A stretch of DNA of 36,991 bases from Bacteroidota bacterium. GTDB taxonomy: Bacteria > Bacteroidota > Bacteroidia > 2-12-FULL-35-15. Every line of letters begins with the position of its first letter. Within the stretch, counting starts at the first letter, position 1. The translations under genes were made by a program, and so were the position numbers. The notes under the pieces were generated by a model that did no database searches, was not told the DNA's origin, and was given only the letters and a program-made list of their open reading frames with translations. The stretch lies in assembly GCA_003151815.1 (NCBI GenBank), contig PLYN01000047.1, positions 1 to 36,991 of the forward strand, given 5' to 3'. Positions 15,846 through 25,862 of the stretch are shown here, one piece after another.

Positions 15846-15875
15846 GTGCCGATTATTTTTTGGCATCTTGCCATA
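15846..15875 (-). repeat. Right 30-bp inverted repeat
   Basis: This is the exact reverse complement of 14753-14782. It ends 16 bp from the stop codon of the SpmA-SpmB gene, so the segment stands where a terminator of that gene would be expected. Confidence 0.9.
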
Positions 15876-15891
15876 AGTATAGTAAAATCTC

Positions 15892-17127
15892 TTAATGAAA
15901 AAATAAATAGGAAATAAAAATAGCAGCGATCACACCGGCCAGATCAGCTATCAAACCTGCTGTTACCGCATAACGTGTGTTTTTCACTCCTACCGATCCA
16001 AAATATAATGCTACAATATAAAAAGTAGTATCGGCAGCACCTTGAAAAACGCAAGATAATCGACCAACAAATGAATCGGCGCCATGTACTTCCATCATAT
16101 TGATCATCATTGACTGCGACCCGCTTCCGCTCAATGGCTTCATAAATGCCACAGGTAAAGCCGGCACAAAGTCTGTATTAAAACCCAGTGAACTAAAAAT
16201 ATATCCGATCCCATCTGTTAAATAATTCATTGCACCGGAAGCACGAAACACCGCAATTCCAACGAGCATAGCAACTAAATAAGGAATTATTTTTAGAGTA
16301 GTTTCAAAACCCATTTTAGCTCCATCAATAAAAGTGCTATACACATTTACTTTTTTACGCATAGCACCCAGAATAAAAGCGATGATAATGGAAAACAAAA
16401 TTACATTGGCCCCAATTTTTGAAATGTTTGAAATTTGTTCCTGCTGTAATGTGCTGAAATACCATACTATTCCAACCACAACAGCACTGATCCCAATCAA
16501 CCAGGACATCACTACCTTATTAAATAAATTAATTTTTTGCCAGATGGCAACCGTCAAAAGTCCTATTAATGTGGAACAATACGTTGCGATCAAGATCGGG
16601 AGAAATACATCCGAAGGGTTGGCCGCGTGATTTATCGCTCGCATTGCCAGAATGGATACAGGTATAATAGTAAACCCTCCTGTATTCAAAACTAAAAACA
16701 TAATTTGTGCATTGGATGCTGTTTCTTTATCCTGATTCAACTCCTGCATACTATCCATTGCCTTTAACCCAAGCGGTGTTGCAGCATTTCCCAAGCCTAA
16801 CATATTTGCAGAAAAGTTCATCATAATTTGTCCGTTTGCCGGATGATCTTTCGGAATTCCAGGAAATAATTTATTAAAGAACGGCCCCACAATGCGGGAT
16901 AAAAAATTAATGGCTCCTGCTTTTTCTCCTATATTCATTAAGCCTAACCACAATGTCATGACTCCCGCCAAGGGCAAGGAAATATCCATCACCGCCATTT
17001 TTGATGAGCTGAATGTTGCATCTACAATAGTTTTAAAAACTTCGGTATCGCCTGTAAGGGCAAGCTTTAACAGAGCCACTACAAAGGCTATAACAAAAAA
17101 TGCGATCCAGATATAATTTAGTACCAT
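15892..17127 (-). CDS. SpmA-SpmB fusion (nucleoside-recognition/Gate domain) membrane protein
   Basis: The 411-residue polytopic protein has two Gate domains. The first half (about 1-195) resembles spore maturation protein A, with LPLAGVMTLWLGLMNIGEKAG and MMNFSANMLGLGNAATPLGLKAM. The second half (about 235-411) resembles SpmB, with FIDGAKMGFETTLKIIPYLV and MKPLSGSGSQSMMINMM. In Bacillus these are separate proteins needed for spore core dehydration. This organism shows no sign of sporulation, so a transport role is more likely. Divergent from eno across a 282-bp gap. Confidence 0.87.
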   Translation of the reverse strand: MVLNYIWIAFFVIAFVVALLKLALTGDTEVFKTIVDATFSSSKMAVMDISLPLAGVMTLWLGLMNIGEKAGAINFLSRIVGPFFNKLFPGIPKDHPANGQIMMNFSANMLGLGNAATPLGLKAMDSMQELNQDKETASNAQIMFLVLNTGGFTIIPVSILAMRAINHAANPSDVFLPILIATYCSTLIGLLTVAIWQKINLFNKVVMSWLIGISAVVVGIVWYFSTLQQEQISNISKIGANVILFSIIIAFILGAMRKKVNVYSTFIDGAKMGFETTLKIIPYLVAMLVGIAVFRASGAMNYLTDGIGYIFSSLGFNTDFVPALPVAFMKPLSGSGSQSMMINMMEVHGADSFVGRLSCVFQGAADTTFYIVALYFGSVGVKNTRYAVTAGLIADLAGVIAAIFISYLFFH

Positions 17128-17208
17128 GCCACGAATATAGAATAAAAATTCTAATCCTGATAGCTATCGGGCTAATCTCTAAATTCTAAATTTGCGAACT
17201 TTTAGTTT

Positions 17209-17309
17209 GCCACAGATTACACAAATTTTCACAGATTGAAAAAATTCAAATTTCTTTTTTGAATATAATCTGTGAAAAAAAATCTGTGCGAATCTGCGTA
17301 ATCTGTGGC
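17209..17309. repeat. Inverted repeat of the CACAGATTAC family between spmAB and eno
   Basis: GCCACAGATTAC at 17209-17220 pairs with GTAATCTGTGGC at 17298-17309. Inside, TTCACAGATT and AATCTGTGAA form a second matched pair. The 282-bp gap otherwise holds the eno promoter and no gene. Confidence 0.75.
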
Positions 17310-17355
17310 ATTTTTATTTTAAACAAAATGGAGAATTAGATTCAATTTTTATTTC

Positions 17356-17363
17356 TACATTTG
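17356..17363 (+). promoter_or_regulatory. -7 box of the eno promoter
   Basis: TACATTTG is an exact match to TAnnTTTG and lies 46 bp before the eno ATG. No clear -33 TTTG stands at the right distance, so this is a single-element call. Confidence 0.4.
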
Positions 17364-17406
17364 GATTCTTTTTAAATCGAAAATTAACAATCATCAATCA
17401 TTTTAA

Positions 17407-18705
<1,299 letters not shown>

Positions 18706-18867
18706 ATTGAATATTTTTTAAAAAAGTCCTCATAAAAAAAGGAGGAGTAAAAATTAATATTTAATTTTAATAATATTAAAATGTAAAATTTGAGTGCCTC
18801 GCTTTTTAATATGAATAAATTCTTTTATCTTGCGAAAAAATAGAACAAAATATATTCTTATATACTT

Positions 18868-20196
18868 ATGGATTCATTAAAAGAGAAATTTGCTGCAAAA
18901 GCAGGACCTGCAGCGGCAGAAGTGAAAGCTCTAATCAAAGAAAAAGGCGATGTTAAATTAGGTGAATATACCGTAGCGCAAGTATATCAAGGCATGAAGA
19001 GCATGATTGGTATGGTTACAGAAACTTCTAAACTGGATCCAAATGAAGGTATTCGTTTCAGAGGATACACGATTCCTGAATTACGTGAAAAACTTCCGAA
19101 AACTCCCGGAGGCACAGAACCTTTGCCGGAAGGGATTTTTTATTTAATGTTATTAGGTGAACTTCCTACTGAGGAAGATGCGCTACACATAGGTAATGAT
19201 TGGGCACGCAGAGCCATTGTACCCAAACATGTTTTTGATGTATTGGATAAATTACCCGCATCTACACACCCGATGACACAATTTGTTATTGCAATTTTAG
19301 CAATGCAAACAGAATCAATATTTGCTGCTGCGTATGCAAAAGGTGTAAATAAAAAAGAATATTGGAGTTATGTTTATGAAGATTCGATGAATCTGATAGC
19401 CCGCCTACCTCGTGTTGCGGCATATATTTATCGTAGAAAATATAAAAACGGTGTTCACATTGAACCCGATCCAAAATTAGATTGGGCAGGAAACCTTGCT
19501 CATATGTTGGGTTACGATGAGGATAACATGAAAAGTTTAATGCGTTTGTATATGACTATTCACGTAGATCATGAAGGTGGAAATGTTTCTGCTCACGCAA
19601 CTCATCTTGTCGGCTCCGCTTTAAGTGACCCATACATGGCTTTTGCTGCAGGGATGACGGGACTTGCAGGTCCATTGCATGGATTAGCTAATCAGGAAGT
19701 ATTAAGCTGGATATTAAAATTGCGTGAAGAATTAGGTGGAGGTTTGCCAAGCGAATCTCAAATTGAAGAATATATCAAAAAAACTCTTGCTGATGGTAAA
19801 GTTGTTCCGGGATATGGTCATGCTGTACTTCGCAAAACCGACCCTCGCTTTACTGCACAACAAGATTTTTATAACAATTATATCCGACCTAACGGGAAAG
19901 ATGATTTGTGTGAAATTGTACAAATGATCTATAAAGTTGCTCCACCTATATTAGAAAGTACCGGAAAAATTAAAAATCCATGGCCAAACGTAGATGCACA
20001 TTCAGGTGTATTATTAACGCATTACGGAATGGTTGAACATGATTTTTATACTGTTTTGTTTGGTGTATCACGCGCATTGGGCGTTCTTGCTTCATTAATT
20101 TGGGATCGCGCGCTGGGTCATCCAATTGAAAGACCAGGCTCCATGACTACCGAAGGCATCAAAAAGAAAATTGCCAGCATAGAGGCGAAAGGATAA
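18868..20196 (+). CDS. gltA: Citrate synthase, mitochondrial-like type I
   Basis: The 442-residue enzyme condenses oxaloacetate with acetyl-CoA. The catalytic triad is present: His271 in GLAGPLHGLANQEV, His318 in GYGHAVLRKTDPRF and Asp376 in VDAHSGVLL. VDHEGGNVSAHATHLVGSAL and the N-terminal stretch around YTVAQVYQGMKSMIGM resemble the mitochondrial enzyme more than the hexameric NADH-regulated E. coli type, so it is probably a dimer without NADH control. A strong terminator follows. Confidence 0.96.
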   Translation: MDSLKEKFAAKAGPAAAEVKALIKEKGDVKLGEYTVAQVYQGMKSMIGMVTETSKLDPNEGIRFRGYTIPELREKLPKTPGGTEPLPEGIFYLMLLGELPTEEDALHIGNDWARRAIVPKHVFDVLDKLPASTHPMTQFVIAILAMQTESIFAAAYAKGVNKKEYWSYVYEDSMNLIARLPRVAAYIYRRKYKNGVHIEPDPKLDWAGNLAHMLGYDEDNMKSLMRLYMTIHVDHEGGNVSAHATHLVGSALSDPYMAFAAGMTGLAGPLHGLANQEVLSWILKLREELGGGLPSESQIEEYIKKTLADGKVVPGYGHAVLRKTDPRFTAQQDFYNNYIRPNGKDDLCEIVQMIYKVAPPILESTGKIKNPWPNVDAHSGVLLTHYGMVEHDFYTVLFGVSRALGVLASLIWDRALGHPIERPGSMTTEGIKKKIASIEAKG

Positions 20197-20218
20197 AAAA
20201 GTTTAATAACGATAGAAG

Positions 20219-20266
20219 ATAACCCTTAAACAATATACCTATATTGTTTAAGGGTTATTTAATTTT
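20219..20266 (+). terminator. Terminator after citrate synthase
   Basis: A perfect 19-bp stem (ATAACCCTTAAACAATATA and its inverse) with a very tight loop is followed by TTAATTTTAA. It begins 23 bases after the gltA stop. The symmetrical stem could also work on the other strand. Confidence 0.85.
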
Positions 20267-20461
20267 AATAGTTCCGATCTTTTTACTTTTAAAGTTTATT
20301 TAATGATTATGATTTTCTCCAAAGCAATTTCGAACACTGCTAAATGAGATGGTCTGATACCTCATAAACCTAAAAAATGCGTTTTTACTGTAGTAAAAAA
20401 TCTATAATAACAATTTGATAACAATGCAATTTAGATTGCATTACTAATAGTATGATAATTT

Positions 20462-20469
20462 TAGTTTTG
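20462..20469 (+). promoter_or_regulatory. Possible -7 box upstream of the FadL-like gene
   Basis: TAGTTTTG matches TAnnTTTG; a TTG at 20436-20438 stands 23 bp upstream, slightly far for a -33 element. The leader would be about 110 bases. The rest of the 314-bp gap after the gltA terminator is very AT-rich and shows no gene or RNA that I can support. Confidence 0.35.
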
Positions 20470-20580
20470 TACCAAAATAAATTAATATTGAACCAAAATA
20501 AAATAGATTGTTTTATAAAATGTTTTGTATCATTGTAAAATAAAAATAAGTGTTAATTAAAAACAACAAATAACAAAAAA

Positions 20581-21816
20581 ATGAAAAGACTGATCACTTT
20601 ATCTCTTCTTTATTGCCCCATACTGTTATCTGCACAAGGCTACCAGGTGCAGGTTCAGGGACAAAAACAACAAGCCATGGGGAATGCCGGAACAGCACTT
20701 ATACAAGATGGTGCTGCCATATTTTACAATCCCGGCGGAGTTTCATTTCTTAAAGAAAACAGTATAAGTGCAGGTGGAAATGCTGCCATTGTTAATACCT
20801 CTTTTCGCGATTCATTAACAGGTCAGGTAACGAATTCAAAAATACCTGTTGCTACTCCGATTACTTTTTATGCTGTATATGGAGTTGATAGCACCAAGGC
20901 TAAAGTTTTACAAAATTTCAAATTCGGATTGGGTGTGTACACTCCATTTGGCGGTTCGGCTAATTATCCTTCCGGCTGGACAGGACGATATGTATTAAAT
21001 TCCTTAGACCTTAAAGTTATTAATATACAACCAACTGTCAGCTACAAAATTAACGACAAAATTGGTTTAGGAGTAGGTTTCGTATATTCAACAGGCTCGA
21101 TCGCTGTTAATAAAGATCTTTATTTATCTACTCTATCAGGAGGAGAATCGACAGCTAATATCACTGCAAAATTAGCCGGATATGGCGTAAATGCAGGAGT
21201 TTATTTTAAACCTACTGACGATCTTTCTATCGGACTTTCGTATCGCTCACAAATGAAATTGAACTCGAGTGGGGGGCAGGCAAACTTTACTGTTCCTGCC
21301 AGTTTGAAAGATAGTGTTCCCAGTGGGGCAGCAAAACTGACATTTCCGACTCCAACAGTAATTTCATTAGGTTTTGGATATAAAGTAACAGATAAATTTT
21401 CACTTGCCTTAGACATCAATTATATTGGATTTAAAATATTTGACACACTGCGTGTTCAGTTTGCAAACCAAACAGGGAGTTTGAAAAATATTGCCGATCC
21501 ACGCGGATATAAAAATACGTATTCATTTCAATTAGGGGGACAATATAAAGTTATCGATGCATTGGCAGTTCGTTTGGGAATTCGTTATGCATTAACTCCG
21601 ATTCCAAATGGTTATACCACCGCTGAAGGCGCGGATTCAGATCATTTGATTTTATGCGGTGGTCTTGGTTACAACATCAACAAACATTTTACAGTTGATG
21701 CCTCCTACTCATTTGAAAGTATATATAGAAAAGATCATAATAATTTCTATGGTTTAGTTGGTGAATATAAAACATACGCTTCCATTGCAGGAATGTCACT
21801 TTCTTATAAATTTTAA
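20581..21816 (+). CDS. OmpP1/FadL family outer-membrane transporter
   Basis: The 411-residue protein has a signal peptide ending at LLSAQ and the FadL-family N-terminal plug signature: QQAMGNAGTALIQDGAAIFYNPGG. Barrel strands follow, among them FKFGLGVYTPFGGSANYP, IGLGVGFVYSTG and the final SIAGMSLSYKF, ending in Phe as outer-membrane barrels do. FadL proteins take up long-chain fatty acids or other hydrophobic compounds. The next gene, 14 bp downstream, encodes a GDSL-like lipoprotein; this pair recurs in Bacteroidota in my recollection. Confidence 0.92.
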   Translation: MKRLITLSLLYCPILLSAQGYQVQVQGQKQQAMGNAGTALIQDGAAIFYNPGGVSFLKENSISAGGNAAIVNTSFRDSLTGQVTNSKIPVATPITFYAVYGVDSTKAKVLQNFKFGLGVYTPFGGSANYPSGWTGRYVLNSLDLKVINIQPTVSYKINDKIGLGVGFVYSTGSIAVNKDLYLSTLSGGESTANITAKLAGYGVNAGVYFKPTDDLSIGLSYRSQMKLNSSGGQANFTVPASLKDSVPSGAAKLTFPTPTVISLGFGYKVTDKFSLALDINYIGFKIFDTLRVQFANQTGSLKNIADPRGYKNTYSFQLGGQYKVIDALAVRLGIRYALTPIPNGYTTAEGADSDHLILCGGLGYNINKHFTVDASYSFESIYRKDHNNFYGLVGEYKTYASIAGMSLSYKF

Positions 21817-21830
21817 AATAAAAAACACAC

Positions 21831-23252
21831 ATGAAAAATTTCATACATAAATCATTATTAGTGGCGCTATGCAGCACTGCTATTATATCTTGTAAGCCAA
21901 CCTTTACAGCATTACCTGCCCCAAGTCCCGGATCTGCCGATTTTTCAAAATTTATTTCAATTGGAGATGGCACAGCAGGAGGCTATGCAGATGCTTCCTT
22001 AAACAGGGATGGACAAATGGCTGCATTCCCAAACATCCTTGCAACACAATTAAAACTTGTAGGAATGCAAGGGGATTTTGTTCAGCCTTTAGTGGAGCCG
22101 GGTGAAAGTTATGGTTACGAAGATAATAAAGTATGTACCAAACTTCAATTACTCGATTCACTTTTTTGCGATGGCAAAACTGAATTATTTCCTAAACATT
22201 TATCTACTGCAAGCCTTGGCACAATTTTTCCCGGCAATACCTATAATATACTTTCGCTAAAAATTGCAACACATCCTCCTTATAATAATTTAGCGGCGCA
22301 AGGAGCAAAATTAATTTATATTAATAAAATACCAGGTTGGTTTCACGCACCAAAAGCGTCAAGCACAGCCGCTACTTATTGGCAAAAAATAGCTACAACA
22401 GCCAGTTCTACAATGCTTGACGATGCTCTGGCACAAAAGCCGACATTCGTTTCCATTAATGCTGGAGCCGTTGACGTAATGAGATTTGCGAAATCAGGAG
22501 GCGGTCAGGACCCTGCCGGTGATGACGATATGATTACACCGCAGTCGGAATTTCACGATAGCCTTTATTCCATATTAAATGCGTTAACAGGAAGAGGAAC
22601 GGGAACCGCATTAAAACCTGCAAATCCTGCTAACCATGTAAAAGGAGTTATCCCCAATTTAATTGATCTGAATTCTTTCCCTTACGTAACATATATCAAA
22701 TGGAATGGATTGATATTAGACGCCGCAGGAGCTACTGCCCTTAATACTTTTCATAACCATCAATTCAATTTTCATGCAGGTGCAAATGCTTATGTAATTC
22801 AAGATGGTTCTGCCCTAAATGGGAAAAGACAAATAAAATCAGATGAATTTATATTAATTGAAATACCGCAGGATTCATTAAGATGCCATTCTTTAGGAGC
22901 GCAATTACCTATTTGGAGCAGATGGGTATTGGATGCCGCAGAAATTAACATCATCAATACAACAGTAGCAGAATACAATTCCATAATTAAAGCTGCTGCC
23001 TTAGCGTATAATTTTGCTTTTGTTGATGCCAATACTTCTTTTCATGCAATTAAAACCGGAACTCAATTTGAAGGTATAACCTTAAATGCACAACTTGTAA
23101 ACGGTAATTATTTTTCATTGGATGGGCTTAATATAGGTCCTTTGGGGCAAGCGGCATTCGCTAATAATTGTATTGTAGAAATCAATAAACTATATGGTTC
23201 AACTATACCAATGGCAGATGCTAATCAATATAAGGCAGTAATTTTCCATTAA
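21831..23252 (+). CDS. GDSL/SGNH-fold lipoprotein, apparently without catalytic residues
   Basis: The 473-residue protein has a lipobox ending at Cys21. The SGNH fold is recognisable from KFISIGDGTAGGYADASL, AAFPNILATQL, a SINAGAVDVMRFAKSGG segment and the C-terminal SLDGLNIGPLGQAAFANNCI. Paralogues I know have GNSLTAGYAD, GNNDVLGYA and LDGVHxxPxG at these places. Here the Ser becomes Gly47, the block-III Asn is replaced, and the His becomes Asn434. Paired with the FadL-like porin, with a terminator after it, it may bind a lipid rather than cut it. Confidence 0.8.
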   Translation: MKNFIHKSLLVALCSTAIISCKPTFTALPAPSPGSADFSKFISIGDGTAGGYADASLNRDGQMAAFPNILATQLKLVGMQGDFVQPLVEPGESYGYEDNKVCTKLQLLDSLFCDGKTELFPKHLSTASLGTIFPGNTYNILSLKIATHPPYNNLAAQGAKLIYINKIPGWFHAPKASSTAATYWQKIATTASSTMLDDALAQKPTFVSINAGAVDVMRFAKSGGGQDPAGDDDMITPQSEFHDSLYSILNALTGRGTGTALKPANPANHVKGVIPNLIDLNSFPYVTYIKWNGLILDAAGATALNTFHNHQFNFHAGANAYVIQDGSALNGKRQIKSDEFILIEIPQDSLRCHSLGAQLPIWSRWVLDAAEINIINTTVAEYNSIIKAAALAYNFAFVDANTSFHAIKTGTQFEGITLNAQLVNGNYFSLDGLNIGPLGQAAFANNCIVEINKLYGSTIPMADANQYKAVIFH

Positions 23253-23270
23253 AAAACCATTTCAGAAAAC

Positions 23271-23306
23271 AAAAAACCGATACATAAAATGTATCGGTTT
23301 TTTTTA
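23271..23306 (+). terminator. Terminator after the FadL/GDSL pair
   Basis: AAAAAACCGATACAT pairs with ATGTATCGGTTTTTT around a 3-base loop and runs into further T residues. It starts 18 bases after the stop codon. Confidence 0.92.
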
Positions 23307-23416
23307 TGCTTTGCCTTTGTAAATATATTTTTTAGTCTAATATTTCAAAGCCAACACAATTCTCGACTATTTATATCATCATATCTTCAAAAATCTGATC
23401 CTGCATGCTTCCCGCG

Positions 23417-23474
23417 TTTCTCGACTACGCTCGAAATGACTGCGCACGTGGTCATTTCGAGCGTAGTCGAGAAA
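23417..23474. repeat. Perfect 24-bp palindrome, TTTCTCGACTACGCTCGAAATGAC family
   Basis: Arms at 23417-23440 and 23451-23474 are exact inverse copies around a 10-base loop. This is the intact form of the worn copy at 4785-4867. It lies between two convergent genes, 24 bp from the ubiD stop codon. Confidence 0.88.
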
Positions 23475-23498
23475 GTGTTAGGTTTTAATACGGCTATT

Positions 23499-25340
23499 TC
23501 AAATAATACCATGCAACGACTTCCCTTTTACTCCAAGGGAATCAACGAATCTTTCAATTTTAGGATCTTTGATTAATGGAGGTGCGTGATGTGGTTTGAT
23601 ACGCGCATCAATTATCAATGAACCTTTACAACCCCAGTGTTTATTTTCCACAAAACTATTTATTCCGTATATATCGTGCGAAGGGTTGCTTCTGGTAAAC
23701 GTAACCCATAAAAAATTATTTAACGTTTGTGAAACAAACTCACTATCATCACAAATAATAATTAAAGGAAAACCTTTGAAAAATTGCAGATTGCTTGATG
23801 ATAGCTGATCAAATTTTTCGATTTCATTCTTTGCATTTTGAGCATCAGAATATTTTGAACCTTTCACGGAAATCACTCCGGGCATCACTATACGCGGATC
23901 AGAAAAATTTTCAGGCAAAGAAAAATCACTTGTGAATGTTGTACCTAATTCGCATTTTTTTTCTCCTGCAGCTGCGATAACAACTTTACTTCCGCTATTT
24001 AAATCGGTACCACTATAATCTAATGTATCAATGGTAGTGCGTGTATGAAAATGCAGATCTCTTGTCCAGTCAGCACGTTCAAGAACATGCATAAAATAAT
24101 CCTTTACATTATGCGTGGTTATTTTAGGATTGTCTTCACCGGCAATAATGAAAAGATATTTTGCCAAACTCAATTGACCTTTACCAAGTATATGATTTGC
24201 AATGGTTAAAATTTCCTGTGGTTTACGCTCGTTGCTATAAGGTGTGTAACGCTCACTGCCAATGGCTAACAACAGAGGATGAACACCTGAGGCATCAACT
24301 GCATACACATCTTTTAGTCCGGGAATTTCCTTCGGAATAGCAGCTCCTGTTATTTCATAGATCAATACACCAAAACTGGTATCCTCCTGCGGTGGCCTGC
24401 CAACAACTGTAAAGGGCCATATGGCATTATTGCGATGATACACTTTATGAACGCGCATCAAAGGGAAATTATGTTTTAAACTGTAATACCCCAAATGGTC
24501 GCCAAATGGACCTTCCGGCTTATTTTCATTCGGAAATACTTCTCCTGTTATTACAAAATCCGCATCCGATGCAATACAAAAACCATCATCATACGTATAA
24601 CGAATTCTTCTGTTACCAAGCGCACCTGCAAACGTGAGTTCGCTCATTCCTTCCGGCAAAGGCATTACAGCACCTAATGTGAGTGAAGGCGGACCACCAA
24701 CAAAAATGCTTACTTTAAGCGCTTCACCTTTAAAATTTGATTTTGTCTGATGCACACCGATACCTCGATGCAGTTGATAATGCAAACCAACTTCTTTATC
24801 AGGAATATATTCGTTGCCACTTAATTGTATTCGATACATTCCTAAATTGGAATTCATCACACCCGGCTTATCAATATCTTCGGTATATACAAGTGGAAGC
24901 GTTACGAAAGCTCCGCCATCATTTGACCAGCATTTAATTTGTGGCAATTGAGAAATGGTTGTTTGATTTTGTAAAACAGGATTGTTGAATCTTGATCTTT
25001 TCGGTAACGCGGAATATGCAGTTAGTCCAACATTTGAATATTTAAAAGGGTGTCTGATCGCCTCTAAGGGATCATTCTTCAGATCAATAAGTATTTTAAT
25101 TTTTTCAATTGTATCTCTGAAAATAAATTTACTTCGTTCCAAAGAACCATATAAATTGGATACCGCTTTAAATTTGCAATCCTTGATATTTTCAAACAAG
25201 ATCGCTGGACCGTTATTTTCAAATACCCTTAAATGGATGGCAGCCATTTCTAACTCAGAACTCACTTCTTCTTTTACACGAATTAGTTGTCCGTGTTTTT
25301 CCAGATCATCAACACACTCCTGCGTATTTTTATATCCCAT
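23499..25340 (-). CDS. UbiD-family decarboxylase, probable menaquinone (futalosine) branch
   Basis: The 613-residue protein is a prenylated-FMN-dependent (de)carboxylase. Family stretches include SVFVGGPPSLTLGAVMPLPEG, FADFV-type ITGEVFPNENKPEGPFGDHLGYY and VYHRNNAIWPFTVVGRPPQED, which contain the cofactor-binding residues and the catalytic Glu/Arg pair. The length fits the long UbiD homologues of menaquinone makers better than E. coli UbiD (497). With mqnB and mqnD in the same window, decarboxylation of a 1,4-dihydroxy-6-naphthoate derivative (MqnL/MqnM-like) is the best guess. No UbiX is nearby. Confidence 0.85.
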   Translation of the reverse strand: MGYKNTQECVDDLEKHGQLIRVKEEVSSELEMAAIHLRVFENNGPAILFENIKDCKFKAVSNLYGSLERSKFIFRDTIEKIKILIDLKNDPLEAIRHPFKYSNVGLTAYSALPKRSRFNNPVLQNQTTISQLPQIKCWSNDGGAFVTLPLVYTEDIDKPGVMNSNLGMYRIQLSGNEYIPDKEVGLHYQLHRGIGVHQTKSNFKGEALKVSIFVGGPPSLTLGAVMPLPEGMSELTFAGALGNRRIRYTYDDGFCIASDADFVITGEVFPNENKPEGPFGDHLGYYSLKHNFPLMRVHKVYHRNNAIWPFTVVGRPPQEDTSFGVLIYEITGAAIPKEIPGLKDVYAVDASGVHPLLLAIGSERYTPYSNERKPQEILTIANHILGKGQLSLAKYLFIIAGEDNPKITTHNVKDYFMHVLERADWTRDLHFHTRTTIDTLDYSGTDLNSGSKVVIAAAGEKKCELGTTFTSDFSLPENFSDPRIVMPGVISVKGSKYSDAQNAKNEIEKFDQLSSSNLQFFKGFPLIIICDDSEFVSQTLNNFLWVTFTRSNPSHDIYGINSFVENKHWGCKGSLIIDARIKPHHAPPLIKDPKIERFVDSLGVKGKSLHGII

Positions 25341-25352
25341 AAGAAGATGTTG

Positions 25353-25739
25353 TTATTTTGCCTCTTCAAACATTTCTTGCATTGCCCCTAAATAGTAGGA
25401 GTCCCAGCCATCTGAAATGCTATTTACAAATTTCTCAGGAACCTCTTCATGCAAAAGATCGACAATTGTTTTTTTGTCTTTCACTTTAATAGTGAATGTT
25501 ACTTTCGAAGGTTTATCCCACTGATCATAACACCATTCCTGAACCAACTTTTTATTTTTTGTAACTTCTAAATTTGAACCAAACATTTGTCCACCCCACA
25601 ATGAAAATTTATCACCCACTTCTGCACCCATTTTTGCTTCATCGCCCGACCATTCCTGAATTAATTCCGGATTTACCAATGCTTCAAATACCTCTTCAGG
25701 CGTGGCATTCATCTCGTATGATTTTTGAATTGTTGGCAT
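25353..25739 (-). CDS. SRPBCC / AHSA1-like domain protein
   Basis: The 128-residue protein is a single START-like (AHSA1) domain: IQKSYEMNATPEEVFEALVNPELIQEW near the N-terminus, FSLWGGQMFGSNLEV in the middle and a C-terminal helix with SDGWDSYYLGAMQEMFEEA. Such domains bind hydrophobic ligands or, in AHSA1, stimulate Hsp90. It lies 12 bp upstream of the UbiD gene on the same strand, so the two are probably co-transcribed. A functional link to menaquinone is possible but not shown. Confidence 0.85.
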   Translation of the reverse strand: MPTIQKSYEMNATPEEVFEALVNPELIQEWSGDEAKMGAEVGDKFSLWGGQMFGSNLEVTKNKKLVQEWCYDQWDKPSKVTFTIKVKDKKTIVDLLHEEVPEKFVNSISDGWDSYYLGAMQEMFEEAK

Positions 25740-25862
25740 ATTTTTTTATTTAATTATTTAGATAAAAGTAAATTTAGTAATATTTTTATCATTTATCATA
25801 TTGAACGCTTGAAACATCTTTTATTATGATCCATTGCTGCGCTCTGGATGACAAATTCCATG

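Larger units (their letters stand above)
14753..15875. mobile_element. 1.1-kb segment bounded by perfect 30-bp inverted repeats
   Basis: The left end (14753-14782, TATGGCAAGATGCC...AATCGGCAC) and the right end (15846-15875) are exact reverse complements over 30 bp. A second matched pair, ACTAACACTC at 14812-14821 and GAGTGTTAGT at 15823-15832, is nested inside. The segment carries one gene and no transposase. I see no target-site duplication. It could be a non-autonomous transposon, an invertible segment or a gene cassette; which of these cannot be settled from one copy. Confidence 0.5.

Noticed and set aside
18719-18750. Terminator after eno
   Set aside because: The stem is only 5 bp (TCCTC/GAGGA) and no T-run follows.
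20267-20580. Small RNA or riboswitch before the FadL-like gene
   Set aside because: The stretch is AT-rich with no stable paired structure that I can support; only a possible -7 box was kept.
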